A stretch of DNA of 12,854 nt. Source: Acetobacteraceae bacterium. GTDB taxonomy: Bacteria; Pseudomonadota; Alphaproteobacteria; Acetobacterales; Acetobacteraceae. The position numbers were made by a program, and so were the translations under genes. The DNA is taken from positions 1-12,854 of the forward strand of contig CANJOG010000023.1 in NCBI GenBank assembly GCA_947475475.1, given 5' to 3'. Shown in pieces: positions 1-7,380 of the stretch; the first letter of the stretch is position 1, and each line of letters begins with the position of its first letter. A model generated the notes under the pieces. That model was given only the letters and a program-made list of their open reading frames with translations, had not been told where the DNA came from and searched no databases.

Positions 1-899
1 TATTGACCTTCTACTGGAGTTCGAACGGGCCCGTGGCACAGCGCCTGTCCGAGGCGTTCGAAAAGAAATACGGCATCAAGTCCAGTTTCGTGCGACTGAC
101 GTCCGGGCCTTTGTTCCAGCGCTATGCAGGCGAAGCTGAATCGAATAACTTCGCCGCGGACTTCATGCTGTCGGGCGGTGGTGTCGCCGTCACCTTTGCG
201 CAAGACGGCATCAAGAAGGGCTGGGTTCAGGCAGTCTCGGAGGCCGGGTTGCCTGTGATCACGAGCGGCCAGTTTCCGGCGAAATTTAATCGCGGTGCAA
301 CGGCCGTCGTTCAGGTTGCTCCTTGGCAGATCGCCTATAATACCGAACTCCTGAAGAAGAACGATTATCCGAAGGACTGGCCTGATCTGCTTAAGCCCGG
401 ATTCAAGGGACAGATTCTCCTGGGCGATCCGCGCAATGCCGGAACCTATATGGAGTTCTGGACGATGATCATGGAGAAATATGGCGAGTCCTTCATCACC
501 CAGATGGCCATGCAATCCGGCCGGCACTACGATAGCGGGGTTCCGGCTGTGCAGGGATTGGGTGCAGGAGAAGGCTCGATTCACCTGCCCGTGATTTCGT
601 CGCAGGCGCAGACCGTCCGCGAAAAGGGCGCGCCGGTCGACACAGTGACGCCGGATTATAATACCGGCCTCGAATTCCAGGTCATTCTGACGGCGCCCAA
701 TAAGGCGAAGCATCCAAATGCCGCGCGGCTCTTTGCCAATTACATCATGTCGCCGGACGGAAATGCCGTGTTCAATAGTGACCCAGGCGGATTTACGATC
801 TACGAGACGGCGCAATTGCCAAAGCAGTATGTCGCACCGAACCCTGGCGCTGCCGATAACAAGGACAAGCTTGGCCGGCTGCTAGGCTTTCAGAAATGA
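1..899 (+). CDS. ABC transporter periplasmic solute-binding protein, 5'-truncated by window edge
   Basis: This is the periplasmic binding component of an ABC importer of the Fe(III)/polyamine/phosphonate-type superfamily (SBP_bac_6/8-like). The reading frame is open to the left edge and about 298 residues are visible. The mature N-terminal strand (TFYWSSN) appears at once, so the signal peptide and the real start lie outside the window; full-length members are roughly 330-360 residues. Family-like blocks include APWQIAYNTELL (a strand and hinge region), the helix DWPDLLKPGFKGQI, and the C-terminal block HPNAARLFANYIMSPDG. The TTG at position 3 is not a credible start. The ligand cannot be read from the sequence. 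A TauD/TfdA dioxygenase gene follows 63 nt downstream on the same strand, which suggests import of a compound that is then oxidised. The permease and ATPase genes would have to lie to the left. The family call is solid; the substrate is unknown. Confidence 0.88.
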   Translation, partial: LTFYWSSNGPVAQRLSEAFEKKYGIKSSFVRLTSGPLFQRYAGEAESNNFAADFMLSGGGVAVTFAQDGIKKGWVQAVSEAGLPVITSGQFPAKFNRGATAVVQVAPWQIAYNTELLKKNDYPKDWPDLLKPGFKGQILLGDPRNAGTYMEFWTMIMEKYGESFITQMAMQSGRHYDSGVPAVQGLGAGEGSIHLPVISSQAQTVREKGAPVDTVTPDYNTGLEFQVILTAPNKAKHPNAARLFANYIMSPDGNAVFNSDPGGFTIYETAQLPKQYVAPNPGAADNKDKLGRLLGFQK

Positions 900-962
900 T
901 ATGTCCTTAAAACTCTGTAGAGCAGCGCGCATCCGATTAATAAGAAGTCATCCGGTGGAAAC

Positions 963-1829
963 ATGAATATCCAGGTCAAACGCCTGTCCTATGCCCTTGG
1001 CGCCGAAGTCACCGGCGTCGATGTGTCCAAGCCGCTGAGTGAGGCGACGATTGGCGCGATTCGTGCCGCGTGGCTCGAGCATCAAGTTCTGGTCTTTCCC
1101 AATGCCGAGTTGACCCCGGATCAGCAGGTCGCCTTCAGCCGGAATTTTGGGGATATTGAGCTCAACCTCACGAAGCATTATCGCGATGCGGCCAGCCCTG
1201 GCGTGGTGCGCATCACCAATCGTGTCGTCGATGGCAAACCCTCGATTTCACGCAATGTGGGGCGCACCTGGCACTCCGATAGCGCATTTGCCTGTGTGCC
1301 GCCGATGGGCTCGCTTCTCTACTGCGCTGCGTTGCCTGACGTTGGTGGCGATACTCTTTTTGCCAGCACCTACATGGCCTATGAGCGCCTATCACCAACG
1401 CTGCGCGGTATCGTCGATCGGTTGGAGGTTGTGAACGATCGCCTGGCGGCGCCTGAACTCACGTGGATTCCGCCTGAGCAGGCAGCACGTGAGCGCATCG
1501 AATATCCGCCTACCGTCCAGCCGATGGTACGTGTGCATCCTGAGACTGGCCGCAAGGGGATATTTTGCAACGAGACTGTCACTGTCAGGATTCATGGCAT
1601 GACGGTCGAAGAGAGCAGGGGGCTGCTGCACTATCTGTATGCCCATTCCATCCGGGCGGAATTTGTCTATCGCCATCGGTGGAATCTGGGGGATCTGGTG
1701 ATGTGGGATAATCGCTGCACGATTCATCTCGCGCCGGTGGATTATGACATGAACCAGGTGCGCGACATGTATCGCGTCACCTTGGCGGGGACACCGACGG
1801 GCCGGGTATTCGACAGTTCGACGGAATAG
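963..1829 (+). CDS. TauD/TfdA-family Fe(II)/2-oxoglutarate-dependent dioxygenase
   Basis: This 288-residue cytoplasmic enzyme belongs to the TauD/TfdA family, which couples 2-oxoglutarate decarboxylation to hydroxylation of small substrates such as taurine, alkylsulfonates or aryloxyalkanoates. The facial triad is visible: H104 and D106 in the WHSDSAF block, and H255 in CTIHLAPVDYD. T131 in GGDTLF and the arginines of QVRDMYRVTL (R267, R271) fit the family's 2-oxoglutarate-binding positions. Length and motif spacing match E. coli TauD (H99, D101, H255), so the protein looks intact. The ATG at 963 is preceded by a GGTGGA-like ribosome site. It lies 63 nt after the solute-binding protein gene and is probably co-transcribed with it. 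The substrate cannot be fixed: orthology to tauD itself is not supported, because the neighbouring binding protein is not TauA-like. No obvious promoter or terminator is seen on either side. Confidence 0.9.
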   Translation: MNIQVKRLSYALGAEVTGVDVSKPLSEATIGAIRAAWLEHQVLVFPNAELTPDQQVAFSRNFGDIELNLTKHYRDAASPGVVRITNRVVDGKPSISRNVGRTWHSDSAFACVPPMGSLLYCAALPDVGGDTLFASTYMAYERLSPTLRGIVDRLEVVNDRLAAPELTWIPPEQAARERIEYPPTVQPMVRVHPETGRKGIFCNETVTVRIHGMTVEESRGLLHYLYAHSIRAEFVYRHRWNLGDLVMWDNRCTIHLAPVDYDMNQVRDMYRVTLAGTPTGRVFDSSTE

Positions 1830-1932
1830 TCGGGGCGCGGCCTGGCCTTCCCGATTGCGCCGGAATAATCCTGCCTCCTGATGCGTCTTGTCACCGGGGC
1901 CGCATGACAGCAACGGCACCGGGGGATGGGTC

Positions 1933-3414
1933 ATGGTCGTCAGCACGGTCGATAGCGCAACTGCCAATCTTACCTATACGCAAATCAATCCAACGACTTA
2001 TGAATACACGATCACCCTGACGAACACGGCGGCGAGCGCGAGTATCGCAACATTCTGGTTCGCCTGGGACGATGTGCCAGACGTCAATTTCATGACGGTC
2101 TCGCCCAATATTGTCACCATGCCGACGAATTGGTTCGGCCTGATCACCCACAATTTCGGAGCCACGCCGGATGGCTACGGCATTCAGTTCTACACACCCT
2201 TCGCCGGGTCCAATCTCACCCCAAGTCATTCACTGACCTTCGTCTTTCGGAGTTCAGAGACGCCGACACAGATGTTGGGCGCCTCGCCCTACGAGCCGGC
2301 CTTCAATACCCTGGCTTCCTTTGTCTATCCGAACTGGCCACCGACGATCGGCGATGCGAATGCCGCGAATTTCGTGGTGGCTTGCTTCGCGCAGGGCACG
2401 CTGATCGCCACGCCGCGGGGTGAGATCGCGGTGGAGAACCTGTCGGAGGGAGACGTCGTCTCCACAATCGGAGGGGCAAGCCAGAAAGTGCGGTGGGTCG
2501 GCGTGCGGCACCTGTCCTGCACGGCGCATCCACGTAGGAATGACATCCTGCCAATTCGTGTGCGCCGCGATGCGATCGCGGCCGGACGGCCAGCGCGCGA
2601 TCTGCTGCTGTCCCCCGATCATGCGGTGTTTCTCGACGGGGTGTTGGTGCCGGTGCGTCATCTGGTCAACGGTGCGAGCATCGTTCAGGAGGATGTGAAG
2701 TCTGTCACCTATTTCCACATCGAGCTGGCGGCGCATGATGTGGTGCTGGCCAATGGGCTGGAATGTGAATCCTATCTCGACACCGGCAACCGCGCGGCAT
2801 TTTCCAATGGCGACATGGGCGCGGTCTCGCTTGTTCCGGATTTCATCGGCGCCGGTTGGGACAATGCCTATGCGACCCGCGGCTGCGCACCCCTTTGCGT
2901 CGGCGGGCCGGCTCTTGCCGCGATCCGGTCCCGCTTGAGCGCCCGTGCCGAGGCCGAGTTTGGCCTGGTCTGGTCCGATGAACCCGACGCGGCGCTCGAA
3001 TATGTGGCCGGGATGACGGAGATGGTGGATGAAGGAGCGCTGCTCTGGGCTGATTCCCTGTCAGCAGGGCCGATGCGTCTGCGCTCGCGTGCGGCGAGGC
3101 CCGCGCTGATTGACGAGCACAGCACTGACGGGCGCATGTTGGGACTTTGCGTCAGCCATCTCGTGATCCGTGCCGATGGGCGCGAACAGGTCATACTGGC
3201 CAGCGACACTCTGCTAGATGGCGTTGCAGGCTGGCATGGCGCTGAGCACGACGAAGCTGGACATTGCTGGCGCTGGACTGATGGACTGGCAGAGTTGCCG
3301 GGGTCGTTGTTCGACGGCATCGGCGATGCGACACACCTCGCGCTTCGGGTCGGGATTGCCGGGCGCATGATCTATCCGGAGAGCCGGCGCGAACTGACGG
3401 CGGAAGCTGCCTGA
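1933..3414 (+). CDS. Hint-domain (Hint_2 type) autoprocessing protein
   Basis: This 493-residue protein has a Hedgehog/intein (Hint) domain in the middle. The Hint part starts at C151 (CFAQGTLIATPRGEIAVENL) and runs to about residue 285 (ECESYLDTGNRAAF). C151 is the expected nucleophile for the N-S acyl shift, and S227-P-D-H230 fits the intein block-B position (T/S-x-x-H). Residues 1-150 form a strand-rich domain (TYEYTITLTN, TFWFAWDD) reminiscent of beta-sandwich domains in secreted PEP-CTERM-type proteins. Residues 300-493 form a C-terminal region often found after Hint_2 domains, with WRWTDGLAELP near its end. No signal peptide or membrane segment is seen. The ATG at 1933 was chosen because GGGGGA sits 6 nt upstream; a TTG at 1888 in the same frame has no such support. 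Cleavage before C151 is an inference. The biological role of this family is unknown to me. Confidence 0.85.
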   Translation: MVVSTVDSATANLTYTQINPTTYEYTITLTNTAASASIATFWFAWDDVPDVNFMTVSPNIVTMPTNWFGLITHNFGATPDGYGIQFYTPFAGSNLTPSHSLTFVFRSSETPTQMLGASPYEPAFNTLASFVYPNWPPTIGDANAANFVVACFAQGTLIATPRGEIAVENLSEGDVVSTIGGASQKVRWVGVRHLSCTAHPRRNDILPIRVRRDAIAAGRPARDLLLSPDHAVFLDGVLVPVRHLVNGASIVQEDVKSVTYFHIELAAHDVVLANGLECESYLDTGNRAAFSNGDMGAVSLVPDFIGAGWDNAYATRGCAPLCVGGPALAAIRSRLSARAEAEFGLVWSDEPDAALEYVAGMTEMVDEGALLWADSLSAGPMRLRSRAARPALIDEHSTDGRMLGLCVSHLVIRADGREQVILASDTLLDGVAGWHGAEHDEAGHCWRWTDGLAELPGSLFDGIGDATHLALRVGIAGRMIYPESRRELTAEAA

Positions 3415-3454
3415 AATTTCAGATCGGTGACACGGCCGACCGCCGGTTTCAGGC
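3409..3454. terminator. Inverted repeat between convergent genes, possible bidirectional terminator
   Basis: GCCTGAAA at 3409-3416 is repeated as TTTCAGGC at 3447-3454, and GC-rich sequence between them can fold further. The arms overlap the stop codons of both convergent genes, the Hint protein ending at 3414 and the N-acetyltransferase ending at 3449. A separate perfect 12-bp palindrome, CTGAAATTTCAG, occupies 3411-3422. There is no strong T-run on either side, so a terminator role is plausible but unproven. Confidence 0.35.
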
Positions 3455-4258
3455 TGACGGTAGCTTGGCGAGGATGGCCTGGGCATCATCCGGTGGTGCG
3501 ACAATGCCGAATTCGGCGGCGAGCACTTTCGCCAGCGCGGGCGCATCCGCAATCAGGGAAGTCTCCGCTTTGCCGCCGGGCGAACGGCGGGTGAAGTGGC
3601 GGTTCAGCAGCACCAGCCGCGCATCCGGCAACAGCCGTTGCAGTATCAGCAACTTACGGAAACGCGATTCTGGGTGTGTCGCGGTGAACCAGTTTGCCAG
3701 TTCGATATCGACCGGGGCAGCGGGTTCGAGGGTGAAGCGGTAGATGGCGCGCCAGTCGTCACCGCCGCGCACCTGCAGCAGGTGCTGTGGGCCTTCATCG
3801 ATCAGACGCAGCGTGGCGAGGCCGACCTCCTGCTCACTATCGGCGCGCAGCGCGTAGGGGTGTGCCAGCAGATGCCCGCCAAAGCCCACATCGGCGATGA
3901 TGTCCAGCCCGTCGATCGTCGTACGCAGGATCATATGCGTGCGGGGCGGAGTCGGCGCGTCGGGCGGGATGTTCCAATAGACGCGGGCGAGCAGCGTGGT
4001 GACGGAGAGTCCGAGCGCTTCCAGCACCGCGCGGAACAATGTGTTCTGCTCGAAGCAATAGCCGCCGCGTTTGCGCGCTACCAGCTTGTCCTGCACGTCG
4101 CCGAGATCGACGGAGACGGGGCGGCCAAGAAAAGGGTCGAGATTTTCGAAAGGGATGGCGGCGGCGTGCAGGGCGTGGATTGCCTGCACGGTTGCAAGGT
4201 TTGGCGTGCGTGGGCCGGTGTAGCCGATGCGGGTGAAATAGGCATCGAGGTTGAGCAT
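3449..4258 (-). CDS. nat: Arylamine N-acetyltransferase (NAT)
   Basis: This 269-residue cytoplasmic enzyme transfers an acetyl group from acetyl-CoA to arylamines or hydrazines by a ping-pong mechanism through an acyl-cysteine. The full cysteine-protease-like triad is visible: C68 in RGGYCFEQN, H108 in RTHMIL and D123 in ADVGFGG. This spacing is nearly identical to the Salmonella enzyme (C69, H107, D122). The N-terminal IPFENLDPFLGR block is also typical, and the length is normal. The ATG at 4258 has GGAGG 6 nt upstream on the minus strand. It lies 57 nt downstream of the alpha/beta hydrolase gene on the same strand, so the two are probably co-transcribed. Its natural substrate cannot be told; NATs act on xenobiotics and, in some actinobacteria, in antibiotic amide formation. 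No regulator is nearby. Confidence 0.95.
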   Translation of the reverse strand: MLNLDAYFTRIGYTGPRTPNLATVQAIHALHAAAIPFENLDPFLGRPVSVDLGDVQDKLVARKRGGYCFEQNTLFRAVLEALGLSVTTLLARVYWNIPPDAPTPPRTHMILRTTIDGLDIIADVGFGGHLLAHPYALRADSEQEVGLATLRLIDEGPQHLLQVRGGDDWRAIYRFTLEPAAPVDIELANWFTATHPESRFRKLLILQRLLPDARLVLLNRHFTRRSPGGKAETSLIADAPALAKVLAAEFGIVAPPDDAQAILAKLPSA

Positions 4259-4315
4259 AAGGGGCCTCCGTGGCGTGGGGACCCGGATTTCGCTGTGCTC
4301 AATCCAGGCTATGGG

Positions 4316-5083
4316 TCACGCAATATTCGCCAGCAAATCATCTACCGTCACCTTTAGCAGCGCCAAATCCTCCGGCCGGGATAGCCGGTGCTCGCCATCC
4401 TTGAGCAGGATCACCCGCACATCGGCGCTCTCCAGCCGGTCCGAGAGTTTCAGCGCCGTCTCCCAATTCACGTCTAGGTCGAGCTTGCCTTGCAGCAGGC
4501 GCACCGGGCAGGTGATCGGGATCGGGCCGTCCAGCAGCAGGTGTTGCCGCCCATCCTCGATCAGGGCGCGGGTGATGATCAGGTCCGCGCCATAGGGGCT
4601 GGGCACGCGCAGGAAGCCGTCGCGCTCCAGCACGCTGCGCTCAATGGGCGCCATGGCGTCCCACATGCCGCGCTCGGTGAAATCCGGCGCCGCCGCGATG
4701 CCGACCAGGGCCCCGACCCGCCCACCGAGTTTGCGGGCCGCCAGCAGGGCGATCCAGCCACCCATCGAGGAACCGACCAGCAACAGCTTGCCCCGCGTGG
4801 TTGCCTCGATCACCCGCAGAGCATCTGCGGCCCAGATACCGATCGTGCCATCCTCGAACCGCCCGCCGCTGGCGCCATGGCCGGAATAGTCGAAGCGGAG
4901 GAAGGCCCGGCCGCTCCGCTCGGCCCAATCGGCCAGGGTGCGGGCCTTCTCGCCGGTCATGTCGCTACGGAATCCGGGCAGGAAAACCACCGTCGGGTCG
5001 TCCGCATGCGCCCGTGCCGCCGGGATATGCGACCAGGCCAGCTCCACCCCATCCGCCCGCGCCAGACGTCCGTGCTGCTCCAT
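4316..5083 (-). CDS. ABHD10-like alpha/beta hydrolase
   Basis: This 255-residue serine hydrolase resembles mammalian ABHD10, an acyl-protein thioesterase and acyl-glucuronide esterase. The shared blocks are FLPGFRSDMTGEKA, FLRFDYSGHGASGG, LLLVGSSMGGW and the CPVRLLQGK region. The catalytic triad reads as S106 (G-S-S-M-G nucleophile elbow), D202 (in GKLDLDVNW) and H232 (in DGEHRLS). The oxyanion loop precedes FDYSGHG. No signal peptide is seen, so it is likely cytoplasmic. GGAG lies 8 nt upstream of the ATG at 5083; a TTG immediately before it (5086) could also serve, 5 nt from GGAG. It is divergent from the GT4 gene, with 83 bp between the two starts, and it precedes the NAT gene. Thioesterase or carboxylesterase activity follows from the family; the substrate is unknown. 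Confidence 0.9.
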   Translation of the reverse strand: MEQHGRLARADGVELAWSHIPAARAHADDPTVVFLPGFRSDMTGEKARTLADWAERSGRAFLRFDYSGHGASGGRFEDGTIGIWAADALRVIEATTRGKLLLVGSSMGGWIALLAARKLGGRVGALVGIAAAPDFTERGMWDAMAPIERSVLERDGFLRVPSPYGADLIITRALIEDGRQHLLLDGPIPITCPVRLLQGKLDLDVNWETALKLSDRLESADVRVILLKDGEHRLSRPEDLALLKVTVDDLLANIA

Positions 5084-5166
5084 CAAAATCGCTCCAACAC
5101 CGTTAATCGCCGAAACAACCTGCCATCATCATGGCAAGCGCTGCCGGAAGTGATATAGCCCGATCC

Positions 5167-6393
5167 ATGCAAGAGGATGCACCCCCACAGGTGATCCTGC
5201 AGGTGCTCCCGGCGATGGGCACTGGCGGGGTGGAGCGCGGTACGATCGAGATGGTGCAGGCCATCGCGCGCGCGGGCTGGATTCCGCTCGTCGCCAGCTC
5301 GGGCGGACGATTTGTCCCCGATCTGCTCGACGCCGGTGGCGATCACATCACCCTGCCGCTCGACCAGAAAGAGCCGCTGCATATCCTGCGTAACGCCTTC
5401 CGCCTCGCCCAGGTGATCCGCGAGCGCAATGTCAGCCTGGTGCATGCCCGTAGCCGCGCGCCTGCCTGGTCCGCCCTGCTGGCCGCCCGCATGTGCCACA
5501 TCCCCTTCGTGACCACCTATCACGGCGCCTATGGCGACGGCCGCTACTGGGGCAAGCGACTCTATAATTCGATCATGGCGCGCGGCGACCGGGTGATCGC
5601 GATTTCCGCCTTCATCCAGAAGATGATCGAACGCCGCCACAAGACCGACCGCGCGCGCATCCGGCTGATCCATCGTGGTGTGGATATATCCCGCTTCGAC
5701 CCCGCTTTGGTCGATCCCGAGAATTGTGAGGACCTGGCCGAGACCTGGCAGATCCGGCGCGGCGCCCCGGTGGTCATGCTGCCCGGTCGCGTCACAGGCT
5801 GGAAAGGCCAGTCCCTGCTGATCGAGGCGCTGAAATTGATGCGCCACAAGGAGGCGATCGGCGTCATGGTCGGCGGCGGGGCGGAGAATGTGATCAACAC
5901 CCTGCTCGCCCAGGCCACCTCATCCGGTATTGCCAGCCGCATCTGGATCACCGGCGATTGCGACGACATGCCCGCGGCCCTGACGCTGGCCGATGTGGTG
6001 GTCAGCGCCTCTACCCGGCCGGAAGCCTTTGGCCGCGTGGTCGTGGAAGCCCAGGCCATGGGCAAGATCATTATTGCCTCTAACCATGGTGGCGCCATCG
6101 AGACCGTCCAGCACGGCAAGACCGGCTTCCTGGTGCAGCCGCGTGACCCGATGGCGCTGGCCCGCGCCCTCGACCATGTGCTGGACATGAAGCAGGACGA
6201 ACGCGCAGCCATGCAGACTGCCGGGCGCGCGGCCGTCGCCGAGAACTTCACCACCCGCGCCATGCAGGATGCGACGCTCGCGGTCTACCGCGAGCTGTTG
6301 CAGAAAACCGCCAAGGCCCCGTCTGCCAAGGCGGCGTCCGCTCAGCGGAAATCCGGCAAAGCGAAATCTGCCGCTCCGAAGTCTTGGCGCTAA
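5167..6393 (+). CDS. Glycosyltransferase family 4 (GT-B fold), with basic C-terminal tail
   Basis: This 408-residue glycosyltransferase probably builds lipopolysaccharide or another surface glycan at the inner face of the cytoplasmic membrane. The N-terminal acceptor domain opens with ILQVLPAMGTGGVERGTIEM, typical of GT4. The C-terminal donor domain carries GRVTGWKGQ (R208, K213, nucleotide-sugar phosphate contacts) and the E-x7-E motif in RPEAFGRVVVEAQAMG (E286, E294). Residues after about 377 form a low-complexity tail rich in Lys, Ala and Ser that is not part of the GT fold. I chose the ATG at 5167 because family similarity begins just after it and it leaves room for the divergent promoters. 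An in-frame ATG at 5131 would add 12 residues. Neither has a convincing ribosome site. The GT9 gene starts 10 nt after the stop, indicating an operon. Confidence 0.88.
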   Translation: MQEDAPPQVILQVLPAMGTGGVERGTIEMVQAIARAGWIPLVASSGGRFVPDLLDAGGDHITLPLDQKEPLHILRNAFRLAQVIRERNVSLVHARSRAPAWSALLAARMCHIPFVTTYHGAYGDGRYWGKRLYNSIMARGDRVIAISAFIQKMIERRHKTDRARIRLIHRGVDISRFDPALVDPENCEDLAETWQIRRGAPVVMLPGRVTGWKGQSLLIEALKLMRHKEAIGVMVGGGAENVINTLLAQATSSGIASRIWITGDCDDMPAALTLADVVVSASTRPEAFGRVVVEAQAMGKIIIASNHGGAIETVQHGKTGFLVQPRDPMALARALDHVLDMKQDERAAMQTAGRAAVAENFTTRAMQDATLAVYRELLQKTAKAPSAKAASAQRKSGKAKSAAPKSWR

Positions 6394-6403
6394 GACCACG
6401 GCG

Positions 6404-7324
6404 GTGAAGCGAATCCTGGTTATCCGCCTGGGCGCGCTCGGCGATTTCGTGCTCACCTTCGGCCCCTTCGCCGCCATCCGCGCGTCCTGGCCGGACGCTC
6501 ATATCGTCCTGCTCACCACCCCGCCTTTTGCCGAACTGGCGCAGATGTCGCCCTGGTTCGACGAGGTGCGCGTCGAGACCCGCGCCTCGTGGCTGAACAT
6601 CGCCGCCCTGTTGCGCCTGCGCCGGGCGCTGCGCGGCTTCGATTTCGTCTACGACCTACAAACCTCCAAACGCACCAACAGGTATTTCTGGCTCGCCGGC
6701 AAGCCGAACTGGTCCGGTACCGCCCGCGGCAGCTCCAACCCGCATGCCAATCCCGGGCGCAATCACATGCACAGTATCGAGCGCCAGCGTGAGCAGTTGC
6801 AGATGGGTGGAGTGCGGCATTTCCCGGTGCCGGACCTGTCCTGGCTGGTCGCCGCCCCGATACCCTTCGACCTGCCCGCGCGGTTCGCCCTGCTGGTACC
6901 CGGAACCTCGCCGCATCACCTCGCCAAGCGCTGGCCGCTGCGCCATTTCGCCGATCTGGCCGTGATGGCCGAGAAATCCGGCCTCATGCCCGTGGTGGTC
7001 GGCAGCCGGGGCGAACGCCCGCTCGCCGTGCGCATCCAGGAAAGTGCGAAATCCACGCTCGACCTGACCGGCAAGACCTCCATCGCCCAGCTTGCTGCCA
7101 TCGCCGCGCGGGCGGAGTTGACCGTGGGCGGCGATACCGGCCCGGTGCATCTGGCCGCCGCCGTTGGCTGCGACACGCTCGCCCTGTTCTCCGGCGCATC
7201 GGACCCGAAACTTGCGGCCCCGCGCACGCCAACCGGCCACTGGGGCCGGATTCTGCGGGAAAAAGACCTGGCCAATCTCAGCGTTGCGAAGGTTGCAGCC
7301 GAACTGGGCTTGCAGCCAACCTGA
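6404..7324 (+). CDS. Glycosyltransferase family 9 (heptosyltransferase-like)
   Basis: This 306-residue GT-B enzyme of family GT9 includes the ADP-heptose:LPS heptosyltransferases. The N-terminus MKRILVIRLGALGDFVLT carries the acidic residue of the GALGD motif (D14), which matches the catalytic aspartate of WaaC. The donor domain shows LLVPGTSP, the basic KRWP segment, and the hallmark GGDTGPVHLAAAVG with D244. It starts at GTG 6404, 10 nt after the GT4 stop, so translation may be coupled. The frame is open further upstream (to 6269), but that stretch overlaps the GT4 basic tail and has no GT9 similarity. No clear Shine-Dalgarno sequence is seen. It probably acts with the preceding GT4 in LPS core or related glycan assembly; true heptose specificity is not certain. 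thrS begins 56 nt downstream. Confidence 0.88.
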   Translation: MKRILVIRLGALGDFVLTFGPFAAIRASWPDAHIVLLTTPPFAELAQMSPWFDEVRVETRASWLNIAALLRLRRALRGFDFVYDLQTSKRTNRYFWLAGKPNWSGTARGSSNPHANPGRNHMHSIERQREQLQMGGVRHFPVPDLSWLVAAPIPFDLPARFALLVPGTSPHHLAKRWPLRHFADLAVMAEKSGLMPVVVGSRGERPLAVRIQESAKSTLDLTGKTSIAQLAAIAARAELTVGGDTGPVHLAAAVGCDTLALFSGASDPKLAAPRTPTGHWGRILREKDLANLSVAKVAAELGLQPT

Positions 7325-7380
7325 GCTAAGGCCATAGGTTCGGCCCCGATTTTCCCCTATTTTCTTCCTGGGAGCCTGCG

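Noticed and set aside
1830..1854. TCGGG/CCCGA hairpin after the dioxygenase as terminator
   Set aside because: The 5-bp stem has a large loop and no T-run, and is easily explained by chance in GC-rich DNA.
3596..4357. 253-codon plus-strand frame over the N-acetyltransferase
   Set aside because: It is a shadow of the NAT gene, whose catalytic triad and ribosome site are clear on the minus strand.
5083..5847. 254-codon minus-strand frame over the GT4 gene
   Set aside because: It is opposite the conserved GT4 coding sequence and has no family motifs.
6269..6403. Longer N-terminus for the GT9 gene
   Set aside because: The extension overlaps the GT4 tail, is Arg/Pro-rich noise, and precedes the conserved MKRILVIRLGALGD start at GTG 6404.
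7325..7380. T-box or other riboswitch upstream of thrS
   Set aside because: The gap is only 56 nt, with a 4-bp GGCC hairpin and no T-box or operator-like structure; T-boxes are mainly a Gram-positive feature.
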